A stretch of DNA of 64,000 nucleotides, from NCBI GenBank assembly GCA_947503715.1, contig CANNER010000001.1, forward strand, positions 186,001 to 250,000. The letters are read 5' to 3'. This document shows positions 36,483-42,945 of the stretch, piece by piece. The notes beneath the pieces were generated by a model. The model made no database searches and was not told the origin of the DNA. It was given only the letters and a program-made list of their open reading frames with translations. The translations under genes were made by a program, and so were the position numbers. The number at the start of each line of letters is the position of its first letter. Position 1 is the stretch's first letter. This DNA comes from an uncultured Caulobacterales bacterium. GTDB taxonomy: Bacteria > Pseudomonadota > Alphaproteobacteria > Caulobacterales > Maricaulaceae.

Positions 36483-36521
36483 GAGCGTATGTTTCATGGA
36501 GACTATTTCCCCGATATAATA

Positions 36522-36576
36522 ATTATCGTTTTTCGATAATAATCTCTTGACGACACTTGTCGTTATAGTCTATCTC
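36522..36576 (+). promoter_or_regulatory. Putative promoter with two palindromes upstream of the GIN-domain gene
   Basis: A hairpin ATTATCG-TTTTT-CGATAAT (36522-36540) is followed by a -35 like TTGACG (36547-36552) and, 18 bp on, TATCTC. The -35 end overlaps the dyad ACGACA-CT-TGTCGT (36550-36563), which could be an operator. A strong AAAGGAGAG ribosome site precedes the ATG. Confidence 0.4.
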
Positions 36577-36598
36577 TTCCTCATTAAAGGAGAGTATT

Positions 36599-37276
36599 AT
36601 GAAATTTACAAAGAAATTGATGACAGCCGGTGCCACGGCCTGTCTTCTTATTGCCCCCCTCGCAAACGCCCATGAAACGGATGAGGATAAGGGCCCGAAG
36701 GTCGAAAAATCCTATGACTTTACCGATTTTACCGGGATTGTTGTCACCGGCGTTTATGATGTCGAGATCAAAGTCGGACCCGCCTATTCCATTGAATTAG
36801 AGGGCAAAGAAAAGCGGATGAAATATGTCGAGGTCGAAAAATCCGGCGATACGCTGTTCCTCGGCATGGATGAGGACGGGCAGGGCAAGCGCTGGAACGG
36901 CCATAATAACGGTATTCGCGCCGTGATTACTCTGCCGGATCTGGATGAAGTCTCGCTGACGGGTGTCGGCGCGATTGAGGCCAGCGGCATTAAAGCAGGA
37001 AAATTCGTCAGTGAGTTGGAAGGCGTCGGGAGTATAGAGCTTTCCGGGTCGTGCGAAACGCTGGAGGCGTCGGTTGCGGGTATTGGCTCACTCGATGCGT
37101 CTGATCTCGAATGCGAAAATGTTGAGGTCGATGTCGAGGGTATGGGGTCTGCCGAAGTCTATGCGTCCAAATCTGTCGATGCCGATATTGACGGCATGGG
37201 CAGTATTGATGTCGATGGCAGCCCGGAGGATGTGAAGAAATCCAAGAGCATGATGTCCTCCATCGATATTCGCTAA
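36599..37276 (+). CDS. GIN domain (DUF2807) exported protein
   Basis: A 225-residue exported protein. A signal peptide (residues 1-24, ending ANA) is followed by DFTDFTGIVVTGVYDVEIKVG, the typical DUF2807 opening, and then by repeats of the form G-V/I/M-G-S/A-I/L-x-A/V (GVGAIEAS, GVGSIELS, GIGSLDAS, GMGSAEVY, GMGSIDVD) that build a right-handed beta-helix. The family is often called a putative autotransporter-adhesin head; its role is unknown and it has no beta-barrel here, so it is probably periplasmic or surface-attached. It has a strong ribosome site and its own promoter. Confidence 0.85.
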   Translation: MKFTKKLMTAGATACLLIAPLANAHETDEDKGPKVEKSYDFTDFTGIVVTGVYDVEIKVGPAYSIELEGKEKRMKYVEVEKSGDTLFLGMDEDGQGKRWNGHNNGIRAVITLPDLDEVSLTGVGAIEASGIKAGKFVSELEGVGSIELSGSCETLEASVAGIGSLDASDLECENVEVDVEGMGSAEVYASKSVDADIDGMGSIDVDGSPEDVKKSKSMMSSIDIR

Positions 37277-37287
37277 AGTCTTAAGCG

Positions 37288-37674
37288 CTAATATTTGCGC
37301 GTCCATTTCGGACGCCGCCGCCGCGCAGGTTCCCGCCCGCGCGGTTTTTTGTTCCGCATCTTGAGGCTCGCATCATTGAGGTCCCAGATATCGGCCGTGT
37401 CTGACAGAACCGCTTCGCCGAGATCAATCGCGGTCTGCAGGACGGGCAGGGGCGTGTTCTTCCAAGCGGGCGGCTCAATCGCGTTCCGCCAGAATTGTCC
37501 GACTGCATTATCGAGCAAGATACGGGCAAAGCAGTGGTCGAGATAGACGGGCCAATCGGGGCGGTCCTCTGCCATGGCGGGCAAGCGGGTCCGGTAAAGC
37601 TCCCGCCAGGCCAGCCGGATATCGGCTTCGTCTTCATCTTCGAAACCGAAGGGGAGAATGGGGTCATGAGTCAT
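37288..37674 (-). CDS. Conserved hypothetical protein
   Basis: A 128-residue soluble protein without a recognised domain. The centre (VYLDHCFARILLDNAVGQFWRNAIEPPAW) is well patterned as amphipathic helix and looks conserved; the C-terminus is very basic with Arg/Lys/Pro (PRGREPARRRRPKWTRKY), suggesting nucleic-acid or ribosome contact. The ATG at 37674 gives a start at MTHDPILPFGF. It is convergent with the GIN-domain gene and divergent from the small secreted protein gene. An overlapping frame on the same strand encodes nothing plausible. Confidence 0.55.
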   Translation of the reverse strand: MTHDPILPFGFEDEDEADIRLAWRELYRTRLPAMAEDRPDWPVYLDHCFARILLDNAVGQFWRNAIEPPAWKNTPLPVLQTAIDLGEAVLSDTADIWDLNDASLKMRNKKPRGREPARRRRPKWTRKY

Positions 37675-37826
37675 CAGCAGTTCTTACGCACGGGATCTGC
37701 AAAAGCGGTGATTTATACATCGCGGGTACATGTTGATTTGCTAGAGAGGGACCCAGATAAAATAGAACGAGTCCATTTTCGGCCTCATTCTTGCTACACA
37801 CCCGATATCTCTTGTGGGAGGATTTT

Positions 37827-38279
37827 ATGAAAACCATCGTCAAAACATGTCTAGGCGCTGCTATGGCGCTCGGGTTCGCCGCCTCTGCTTCAGCGCAGTC
37901 AGCTGATTTTAGCCCCGTTCTCCTGATTGAATCAGGGCCGAGCGATAATCCCGAATATCGCCGCATGGTGTTTGTGAAATATCTCGCCGGCAATTCTGTG
38001 TCGGTGAATTACCGCGCCTATAACCGGACGGAATTTACGCAGGTTCCGAATACGACGCCATCCGACGTCATCCGTGCTTGCGCCAATGGTGCGGCATCGA
38101 ACCTCTCCGATATTCGGGCTTTCGAGCGCGCCGAGGCCAGCCGCGAACGAAATCGCCAAGCCCCCGAAGTTACGCGGTTCTGCATCAAAAACGTCCCGAA
38201 TTGGGAAGGCGGCGGTCGCACAACCTGGCTCGATCCGATTTTCAACGGTCTGCCCTATGCGGCGAGTTTGAATAATTAG
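37827..38279 (+). CDS. Small exported hypothetical protein
   Basis: A 150-residue protein with a clear signal peptide (MKTIVKTCLGAAMALGFAASASA, cleavage before QS). The mature part has two Cys (IRACANG and RFCIKN) that could form a disulfide, and no known domain. The ATG at 37827 has GGGAGGA five bases upstream; an upstream in-frame ATG at 37791 would destroy the signal peptide. Function unknown. Confidence 0.6.
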   Translation: MKTIVKTCLGAAMALGFAASASAQSADFSPVLLIESGPSDNPEYRRMVFVKYLAGNSVSVNYRAYNRTEFTQVPNTTPSDVIRACANGAASNLSDIRAFERAEASRERNRQAPEVTRFCIKNVPNWEGGGRTTWLDPIFNGLPYAASLNN

Positions 38280-38285
38280 GGCGCT

Positions 38286-38867
38286 GTGACGCATCAGCCT
38301 GATCGGTCGCATGGCTGGGACGCTATTGCCGAAGACTTTATGCGTCTTCGGTCTGACGCAGGTGTTTCTACTGTCCGGAATTGGGCCCATGGATTAGGTG
38401 AGGGCGCGACAGTGCTGGACATAGGTTGTGGGCATGGCTTGCCACTCACGCCTGTCCTCGTCTCCGCAGTATTGTCCGTCTCCGCGATTGATGCTTCGCC
38501 AAAAATGGTTGCGGCCTATCGCCAAGCCTTTCCTGCTATTCCCATCGCTTGCGAGCCTGTTGAGGATAGTCGCTTTTTTGATAAAAAATTTGACGCTATT
38601 CTCGCGATCGGACTCATATTTTTACTGCCGGAACACGCGCAGAGACAATTCATTGACCAGGTTGCAAAGCATCTTAATCCGAAAGGGTGGTTCCTGTTTT
38701 CTGCACCGCGACAGATCTGCGAATGGAAGGATTTGCAGACCGGCCGCGCGTCCAGCTCGCTCGGTATAGAAGCTTATCGCACCTGTCTTGCGGAAAGCGG
38801 TTTGGCCGTCATCGCGACCGATGAAGATGAGGGTGGAAGCTTTTATGTGTCTGCCCGTAAGATCTAA
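38286..38867 (+). CDS. Class I SAM-dependent methyltransferase
   Basis: A 193-residue Rossmann-like methyltransferase. Motif I is VLDIGCGHGLPL, motif II is SAIDASPKMV, and the motif IV region is FDAILAIGLIFLL; a short N-terminal helix (WDAIAEDFMRLR) precedes them. The small size and absence of extra domains suggest a small-molecule substrate, not identified. The gene starts with GTG 6 bp after the exported protein stop, so they are likely cotranscribed. Confidence 0.8.
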   Translation: MTHQPDRSHGWDAIAEDFMRLRSDAGVSTVRNWAHGLGEGATVLDIGCGHGLPLTPVLVSAVLSVSAIDASPKMVAAYRQAFPAIPIACEPVEDSRFFDKKFDAILAIGLIFLLPEHAQRQFIDQVAKHLNPKGWFLFSAPRQICEWKDLQTGRASSSLGIEAYRTCLAESGLAVIATDEDEGGSFYVSARKI

Positions 38868-38916
38868 AAACCACTTCTTTTAAAATTACGGAAGAGTCAC
38901 AAAATAATTATTGACC

Positions 38917-38948
38917 ACATCTGTAGTCAATCATATGACTACAGATGT
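38917..38948. promoter_or_regulatory. Perfect palindromic operator upstream of the BlaI-type repressor
   Basis: 13-bp perfect arms ACATCTGTAGTCA (38917-38929) and TGACTACAGATGT (38936-38948) separated by 6 bp. Known BlaI/MecI operators are TACTACA/TGTAGTA-type dyads; the inner GACTACA/TGTAGTC core fits. It lies just before the ribosome site of the repressor gene, as expected for autoregulation. Confidence 0.7.
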
Positions 38949-38964
38949 AATCGAAGGGAAAATT

Positions 38965-39333
38965 GTGAAAACCAAGATCAGCCAATCCGAACTGGACGTG
39001 ATGGACGTGCTCTGGCGCGAACCGACTTTGGGTGCCACCGAAGTCGCCAATCGTCTGGCAGAGAAAAAGGACTGGTCCGATCGGACGGTCAAGACGCTCC
39101 TCGCAAGGTTGGTGGAGAAGGGGGCGCTGTCGACCGAAAAAGACGGTCGACGGTTTCTCTACACGCCGACAGTCAGTCGCGAGGATTACGCCGGACCTGC
39201 CACGCGCAGTTTTGCCAAGCGGTTATTTGGCGGTCGCGCCGCACCGCTGGTCGCGCATCTGGCGGAAGGTGAGGGGCTTTCCGATGAGGACATTGCTGAA
39301 CTAGAAGCGCTGATCGAGAGTTTGAAATCATGA
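38965..39333 (+). CDS. BlaI/MecI/CopY family transcriptional repressor
   Basis: A 122-residue winged-helix repressor. The N-terminus SQSELDVMDVLWREPTLGATEVANRL and DRTVKTLLARLVEKGALSTEKDGRRFLYTPTVSRED form the family's DNA-binding wing; the C-terminal helices dimerise and hold the proteolysis site in BlaI. A GTG at 38965 with GAAGGG six bases upstream fits the family's start; upstream frames would run through the operator. It overlaps the M56 sensor gene by 4 bp (ATGA). The target beyond its own operon is probably the genes downstream. Confidence 0.88.
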   Translation: MKTKISQSELDVMDVLWREPTLGATEVANRLAEKKDWSDRTVKTLLARLVEKGALSTEKDGRRFLYTPTVSREDYAGPATRSFAKRLFGGRAAPLVAHLAEGEGLSDEDIAELEALIESLKS

Positions 39334-40280
39334 CTCCCGAAGCTGTCATGGATTGGGCGGTCCAGACGGGGTTCGTGGTCAGCCTTCTGATCGTCGGAAT
39401 TCTGATTATCCGACGCCCCTTCGCGCGGGCTTTCGGTGCGGGCGCGACTTATGCGCTTTGGTTGCTTCCACTTATCCGACTGGTCCTGCCGGTCATTGCT
39501 ATACCACAAAGCTGGCTGCCCGGACGATTTAGACCTCAACCCGAAGCGACGGGCCCAATGGCGGATGTCACGGCAAGATACCAAACGCCTTCACCGGATA
39601 CGTTCCCTGTTGCGGACCCCAGTTTACCATTAGATGAATTTATAGCGCCTACCCAACAGGGCTTTGATTGGACACCAATGATTATTGGGATTTGGTCGGG
39701 GGTAGCGGTGTCATGGTTTGCGTTCCAACTTTTTCGCCAGCGCGCTTTTTTGTTGCAAATGCGTCGGACGAGTGATTTTGCGAATGAAACTTTGTTGGCT
39801 GAAGGCCGCGTTGCTGGGGATATTACAGGTTTAAAAGCTGTTCCGATATTGCGTGTCTCACATCAAAATATCGGTCCATTTGTGACGGGTGTTGTGAGTC
39901 CAACGGTAATCTTACCCTCAGACTTTATGCAGGATTATACGCCGGCACAGCGCCACTATGCGCTTGTCCATGAGTTCGCCCACATCAAACGCAAAGACCT
40001 CTGGGCCGCTTTTGCTGCCTTAGTTTTCCGCGCAATTAATTGGTTCAATCCGCTGGTTCACTACGCCGTGCATAAGATGCGTGTTGATCAGGAAGCGGCA
40101 TGTGATGCCTTTGTCATTGCGAAAACAGGCCAGTCCGGCACGAACAAATTGGACTACGCAAAAACTCTGCTGCAGGCGGCTAAAACAACAGGATCGTCAG
40201 CAGCCGGCGCACATCTCGCACTCTCTCTCGTAGAGACAGATGAGGCTGAAATTGAAGAAAAGGAGACTTCAAATGATTAA
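39330..40280 (+). CDS. M56 family (BlaR1-type) membrane metallopeptidase
   Basis: A 316-residue inner-membrane zinc peptidase that in the BlaR1 system cleaves the partner repressor. N-terminal helices (10-30, 38-58), a periplasmic loop, another helix (about 112-132), then the zinc motif H214-E-F-A-H218 and a second acidic site DQEAACDAFVIA. It stops right after YAKTLLQAAKTT...HLALSLVETDE, where BlaR1 relatives continue into a further membrane helix and a periplasmic sensor domain. That missing part is encoded in the next gene, which overlaps it by 8 bp. No beta-lactam binding domain is present, so the signal is not a beta-lactam. Confidence 0.88.
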   Translation: MTPEAVMDWAVQTGFVVSLLIVGILIIRRPFARAFGAGATYALWLLPLIRLVLPVIAIPQSWLPGRFRPQPEATGPMADVTARYQTPSPDTFPVADPSLPLDEFIAPTQQGFDWTPMIIGIWSGVAVSWFAFQLFRQRAFLLQMRRTSDFANETLLAEGRVAGDITGLKAVPILRVSHQNIGPFVTGVVSPTVILPSDFMQDYTPAQRHYALVHEFAHIKRKDLWAAFAALVFRAINWFNPLVHYAVHKMRVDQEAACDAFVIAKTGQSGTNKLDYAKTLLQAAKTTGSSAAGAHLALSLVETDEAEIEEKETSND

Positions 40281-41325
40281 ACTACTCGATCTAGGGGTGT
40301 CTGATCCCCTGACGCTTGGTATGGCCAGTCCTTTGGCCGACCGGATAGAAATTCTCGCGCGGAAACGTCCCGTGACCAAACTCTCACGCACGCTTGCCGG
40401 TTCGGTTCTATTGTGTGTTGCCGCGTTGAGTGCGCCTCTGACCATCGCAGGTGATCATCCGCATGATGATGACAAAACGAAATCTGTTATCATGTTCTCG
40501 GACGGTGCCATCTGGTCCAATGATGGCGAGACGAAACTCCGCAGTGGGGGCGCTTATGAAATCGTCACGGAAGACGGCGAGTTGAAAGCCTATCAGATAA
40601 GCGATGGCGGTGATACGCGTGAGGAGATCAATGTGTATCTCACGGATGATGGCGTCTATGAACTGACTCTCCAAAACGGCGAAGTCGTGACCTTTGATAA
40701 ACCTGATTTATCAGGGCTGGAAGGTCTGAAGGGACTCGAAGGGCTAAAGGGTCTAGAAGGCCTCAAGGGACTTGAGGGTCTCAAAGGCCTGCGCGGACTT
40801 GAGGGCTTAAGCGGCTTATCCAAACTTGAAGGCTTGAGCGCCCTAAGTGAGCTGAGCGAGTTGGGCGAAATGGATTTTCCGCAAATGCTGGAAGACGGTG
40901 ATATAAAGGTCATCGTAAATGGTGAAACCCACGCCTGGTTTGACAGAGATGAAGCGAGCCAAGAGAGCTTGAGAGCTAAAATTCAATCCATTTTTAAAGG
41001 TGAGGGCGAGGGAGCAAGTGTCCGCATCTTGACGAATAGAGATGATAAATCTGCCAAGCGTTTCACCTTCAGCACAGAATCTGAGTTTACGGACTCGGAC
41101 GGTCAGCGTCTGCCGGATACGGTTATTCGTTTCGGAGATGGAGGCATCAAAGTCGAACGATCACTTGATCTGGCAGAACGTCAACTCAAGCTCACCGAAC
41201 AGCAATTAGAGCGCATGGCTGAAAATAGTGAAGCCTCACGTGAACTCAAACAGGCGTTACGTGAGTTGGAAAAAGCTAAAAAGTCACTCGAGAAAGCCCG
41301 CCTCAAGATTGAAGGGGAAGACTGA
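40273..41325 (+). CDS. Membrane-anchored periplasmic protein with LEGLKG repeats (split BlaR1-like C-terminal part)
   Basis: A 350-residue protein. Its start (MASPLADRIEILARKRPVTKLSR, then helix LAGSVLLCVAALSAPLTIA) matches the part that follows the zinc site in BlaR1-type proteins, so it appears to be the detached C-terminal portion of the upstream gene. The outside part has DDDKTKS and beta-like segments, four LEGLKG hexapeptides plus degenerate copies at about 148-195, and a long C-terminal coiled coil (AERQLKLTEQQLERM... LRELEKAKKSLEKARLK). The repeats use varied codons, so they are not a recent DNA expansion. AGGAG lies seven bases before the ATG at 40273. It overlaps the M56 gene by 8 bp. 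Confidence 0.75.
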   Translation: MIKLLDLGVSDPLTLGMASPLADRIEILARKRPVTKLSRTLAGSVLLCVAALSAPLTIAGDHPHDDDKTKSVIMFSDGAIWSNDGETKLRSGGAYEIVTEDGELKAYQISDGGDTREEINVYLTDDGVYELTLQNGEVVTFDKPDLSGLEGLKGLEGLKGLEGLKGLEGLKGLRGLEGLSGLSKLEGLSALSELSELGEMDFPQMLEDGDIKVIVNGETHAWFDRDEASQESLRAKIQSIFKGEGEGASVRILTNRDDKSAKRFTFSTESEFTDSDGQRLPDTVIRFGDGGIKVERSLDLAERQLKLTEQQLERMAENSEASRELKQALRELEKAKKSLEKARLKIEGED

Positions 41326-41383
41326 TCTCACCGAATTATTTTGCCATGTTCCGTCCTTTGGGATGAAAACCCGGCAAGATTCT

Positions 41384-41418
41384 GCGCCCGAGCCTTTGAA
41401 CCCTGGCTCGGGTGCGCC
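41384..41418 (+). other. Hairpin ahead of the DegP-type gene
   Basis: GCGCCCGAGCC and GGCTCGGGTGCGC pair around a short loop, ending just before the ribosome site of the protease gene at 41431. It lacks a T run. It may affect readthrough from the upstream operon or translation start. Confidence 0.4.
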
Positions 41419-41430
41419 TATGTGAGGGCT

Positions 41431-42834
41431 ATGAAAAAATTACTCCCCTCCATTCTCGCAGCGACCGCCATGTTCGCAATACCTGCCACCGCGCAGGATG
41501 TTCAGCGTATGGTGCCGACATCTCAGGCGCAGGTACAACTGTCCTATTCTCCCGTAGTGAAACAAACGTCGCCTGCTGTGGTGAATATCTTTACATCACG
41601 GACTGTGCGGACGCGGACGCGGTCCTCCTTTTTTGATCAGATGTTCGGCATGCAACGCGCGCCGCGGGAACGGGTGGAAAGCTCGCTCGGCTCCGGTGTG
41701 ATCGTGCGCTCCAACGGAATCATCGTGACCAATGCGCATGTCGTCAAAGGCGCGGATGAGCTTAAGGTCGTGTTGAATGACCGCCGCGAATTCGAAGCTA
41801 AAGTTGTGGCACAAGATGAAGAAACCGATCTTGCCATCCTCCGCATTGATACACAGGGCGAAGTCATGCCCGTCTTACAAGTCGGAGCGGATATGGAGCC
41901 AGAGATCGGGGATATCGTTCTCGCGATTGGGAATCCGTTTGGGGTGGGCCAGACTGTGACATCCGGAATTATTTCTGCGCTGGGCCGGACCAATGTCTCG
42001 GATATTTCCAGTGCCATTCAAACCGATGCCGCCGTTAATCCGGGCAATTCGGGAGGGGCCTTGGTAAATTTACAGGGTGAATTGATTGGCGTGAATACGG
42101 CAATTTTCTCGCGCTCCGGAGGGTCAAACGGGATTGGCTTTGCTATCCCGGCGGAGCTTGTCGAGCGCGCAATTGACTCGGCCCTGTCCGAGGGGCGGAT
42201 CGTCAGGCCTTGGATCGGGGCGCGAACCAATGGAATTGATGCGACCATGGCGTCCGCTTTGGGGCTGGATCGGGCACGCGGGGCTGTCATAAACGAAATT
42301 CTGCCGCGTGGTCCTGCGGACAAAGCTGGGCTCGAAAAGGGCGATGTCATCCTTTCCGTCGGCGATACGGAAATTAATGATGATAGCGGTTTACGGTTTA
42401 AACTCGCGACGCTCCGACGTGATGAAACTGTTTCCGTCGAGTATGTTCGTGACGGGCGCATGCGTAGCACAAAAGTCAAAGTCGACACACCGCAGGAAAA
42501 CCCGGAGCGCGACGAACGCGCGCTAGACGGTATTCATCCGTTTGATGGGGCAGTTGTTGTGAATATGAGCCCCGCACTCGGCGAGGAACTGGGCTTCGAC
42601 CCTTACCTCACAGGCGTCATGGTTTTGAAAGTGCGTAGTCGCTCGGCGGCGAATTATAACCGTCTGCGTCCAGGCGATCTGATTCTGGAGGTTAATGGCG
42701 TAGAGATTAGTTCCACGCGCCAGATTGATGATCTTCTGCTCTCTGAGCCAGTTGATGTGGTGTGGGATGTACAGGTTGATCGTAATGGTCGTATTGGCGC
42801 CCTGCCTATTCGTTATCTTCCTCCGCAAAATTAA
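41431..42834 (+). CDS. Do/DegP-family periplasmic serine endoprotease
   Basis: A 467-residue HtrA-type protease and chaperone for envelope proteins. A signal peptide (residues 1-21, ending ATA) is followed by the trypsin-like domain with His103 (TNAHVV), Asp133 (ETDLAIL) and Ser207 (NPGNSGGALV), then two PDZ domains (about 258-345 and 370-465). The ATG at 41431 follows GAGGGCT; an upstream ATG at 41341 would hide the signal peptide. Being downstream of the BlaI/M56 genes, it may belong to the same envelope-related regulon, although a hairpin separates them. Confidence 0.93.
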   Translation: MKKLLPSILAATAMFAIPATAQDVQRMVPTSQAQVQLSYSPVVKQTSPAVVNIFTSRTVRTRTRSSFFDQMFGMQRAPRERVESSLGSGVIVRSNGIIVTNAHVVKGADELKVVLNDRREFEAKVVAQDEETDLAILRIDTQGEVMPVLQVGADMEPEIGDIVLAIGNPFGVGQTVTSGIISALGRTNVSDISSAIQTDAAVNPGNSGGALVNLQGELIGVNTAIFSRSGGSNGIGFAIPAELVERAIDSALSEGRIVRPWIGARTNGIDATMASALGLDRARGAVINEILPRGPADKAGLEKGDVILSVGDTEINDDSGLRFKLATLRRDETVSVEYVRDGRMRSTKVKVDTPQENPERDERALDGIHPFDGAVVVNMSPALGEELGFDPYLTGVMVLKVRSRSAANYNRLRPGDLILEVNGVEISSTRQIDDLLLSEPVDVVWDVQVDRNGRIGALPIRYLPPQN

Positions 42835-42945
42835 GCCTCAATATTAATCGCAGCTGAATGAACTTTCGCCTAAGGCGAGAGGGCGTTTACATTCGGGTAA
42901 TCTTTGCCCTATCACCATTTCATGGGGTTTTAGGGGAGATTACGC

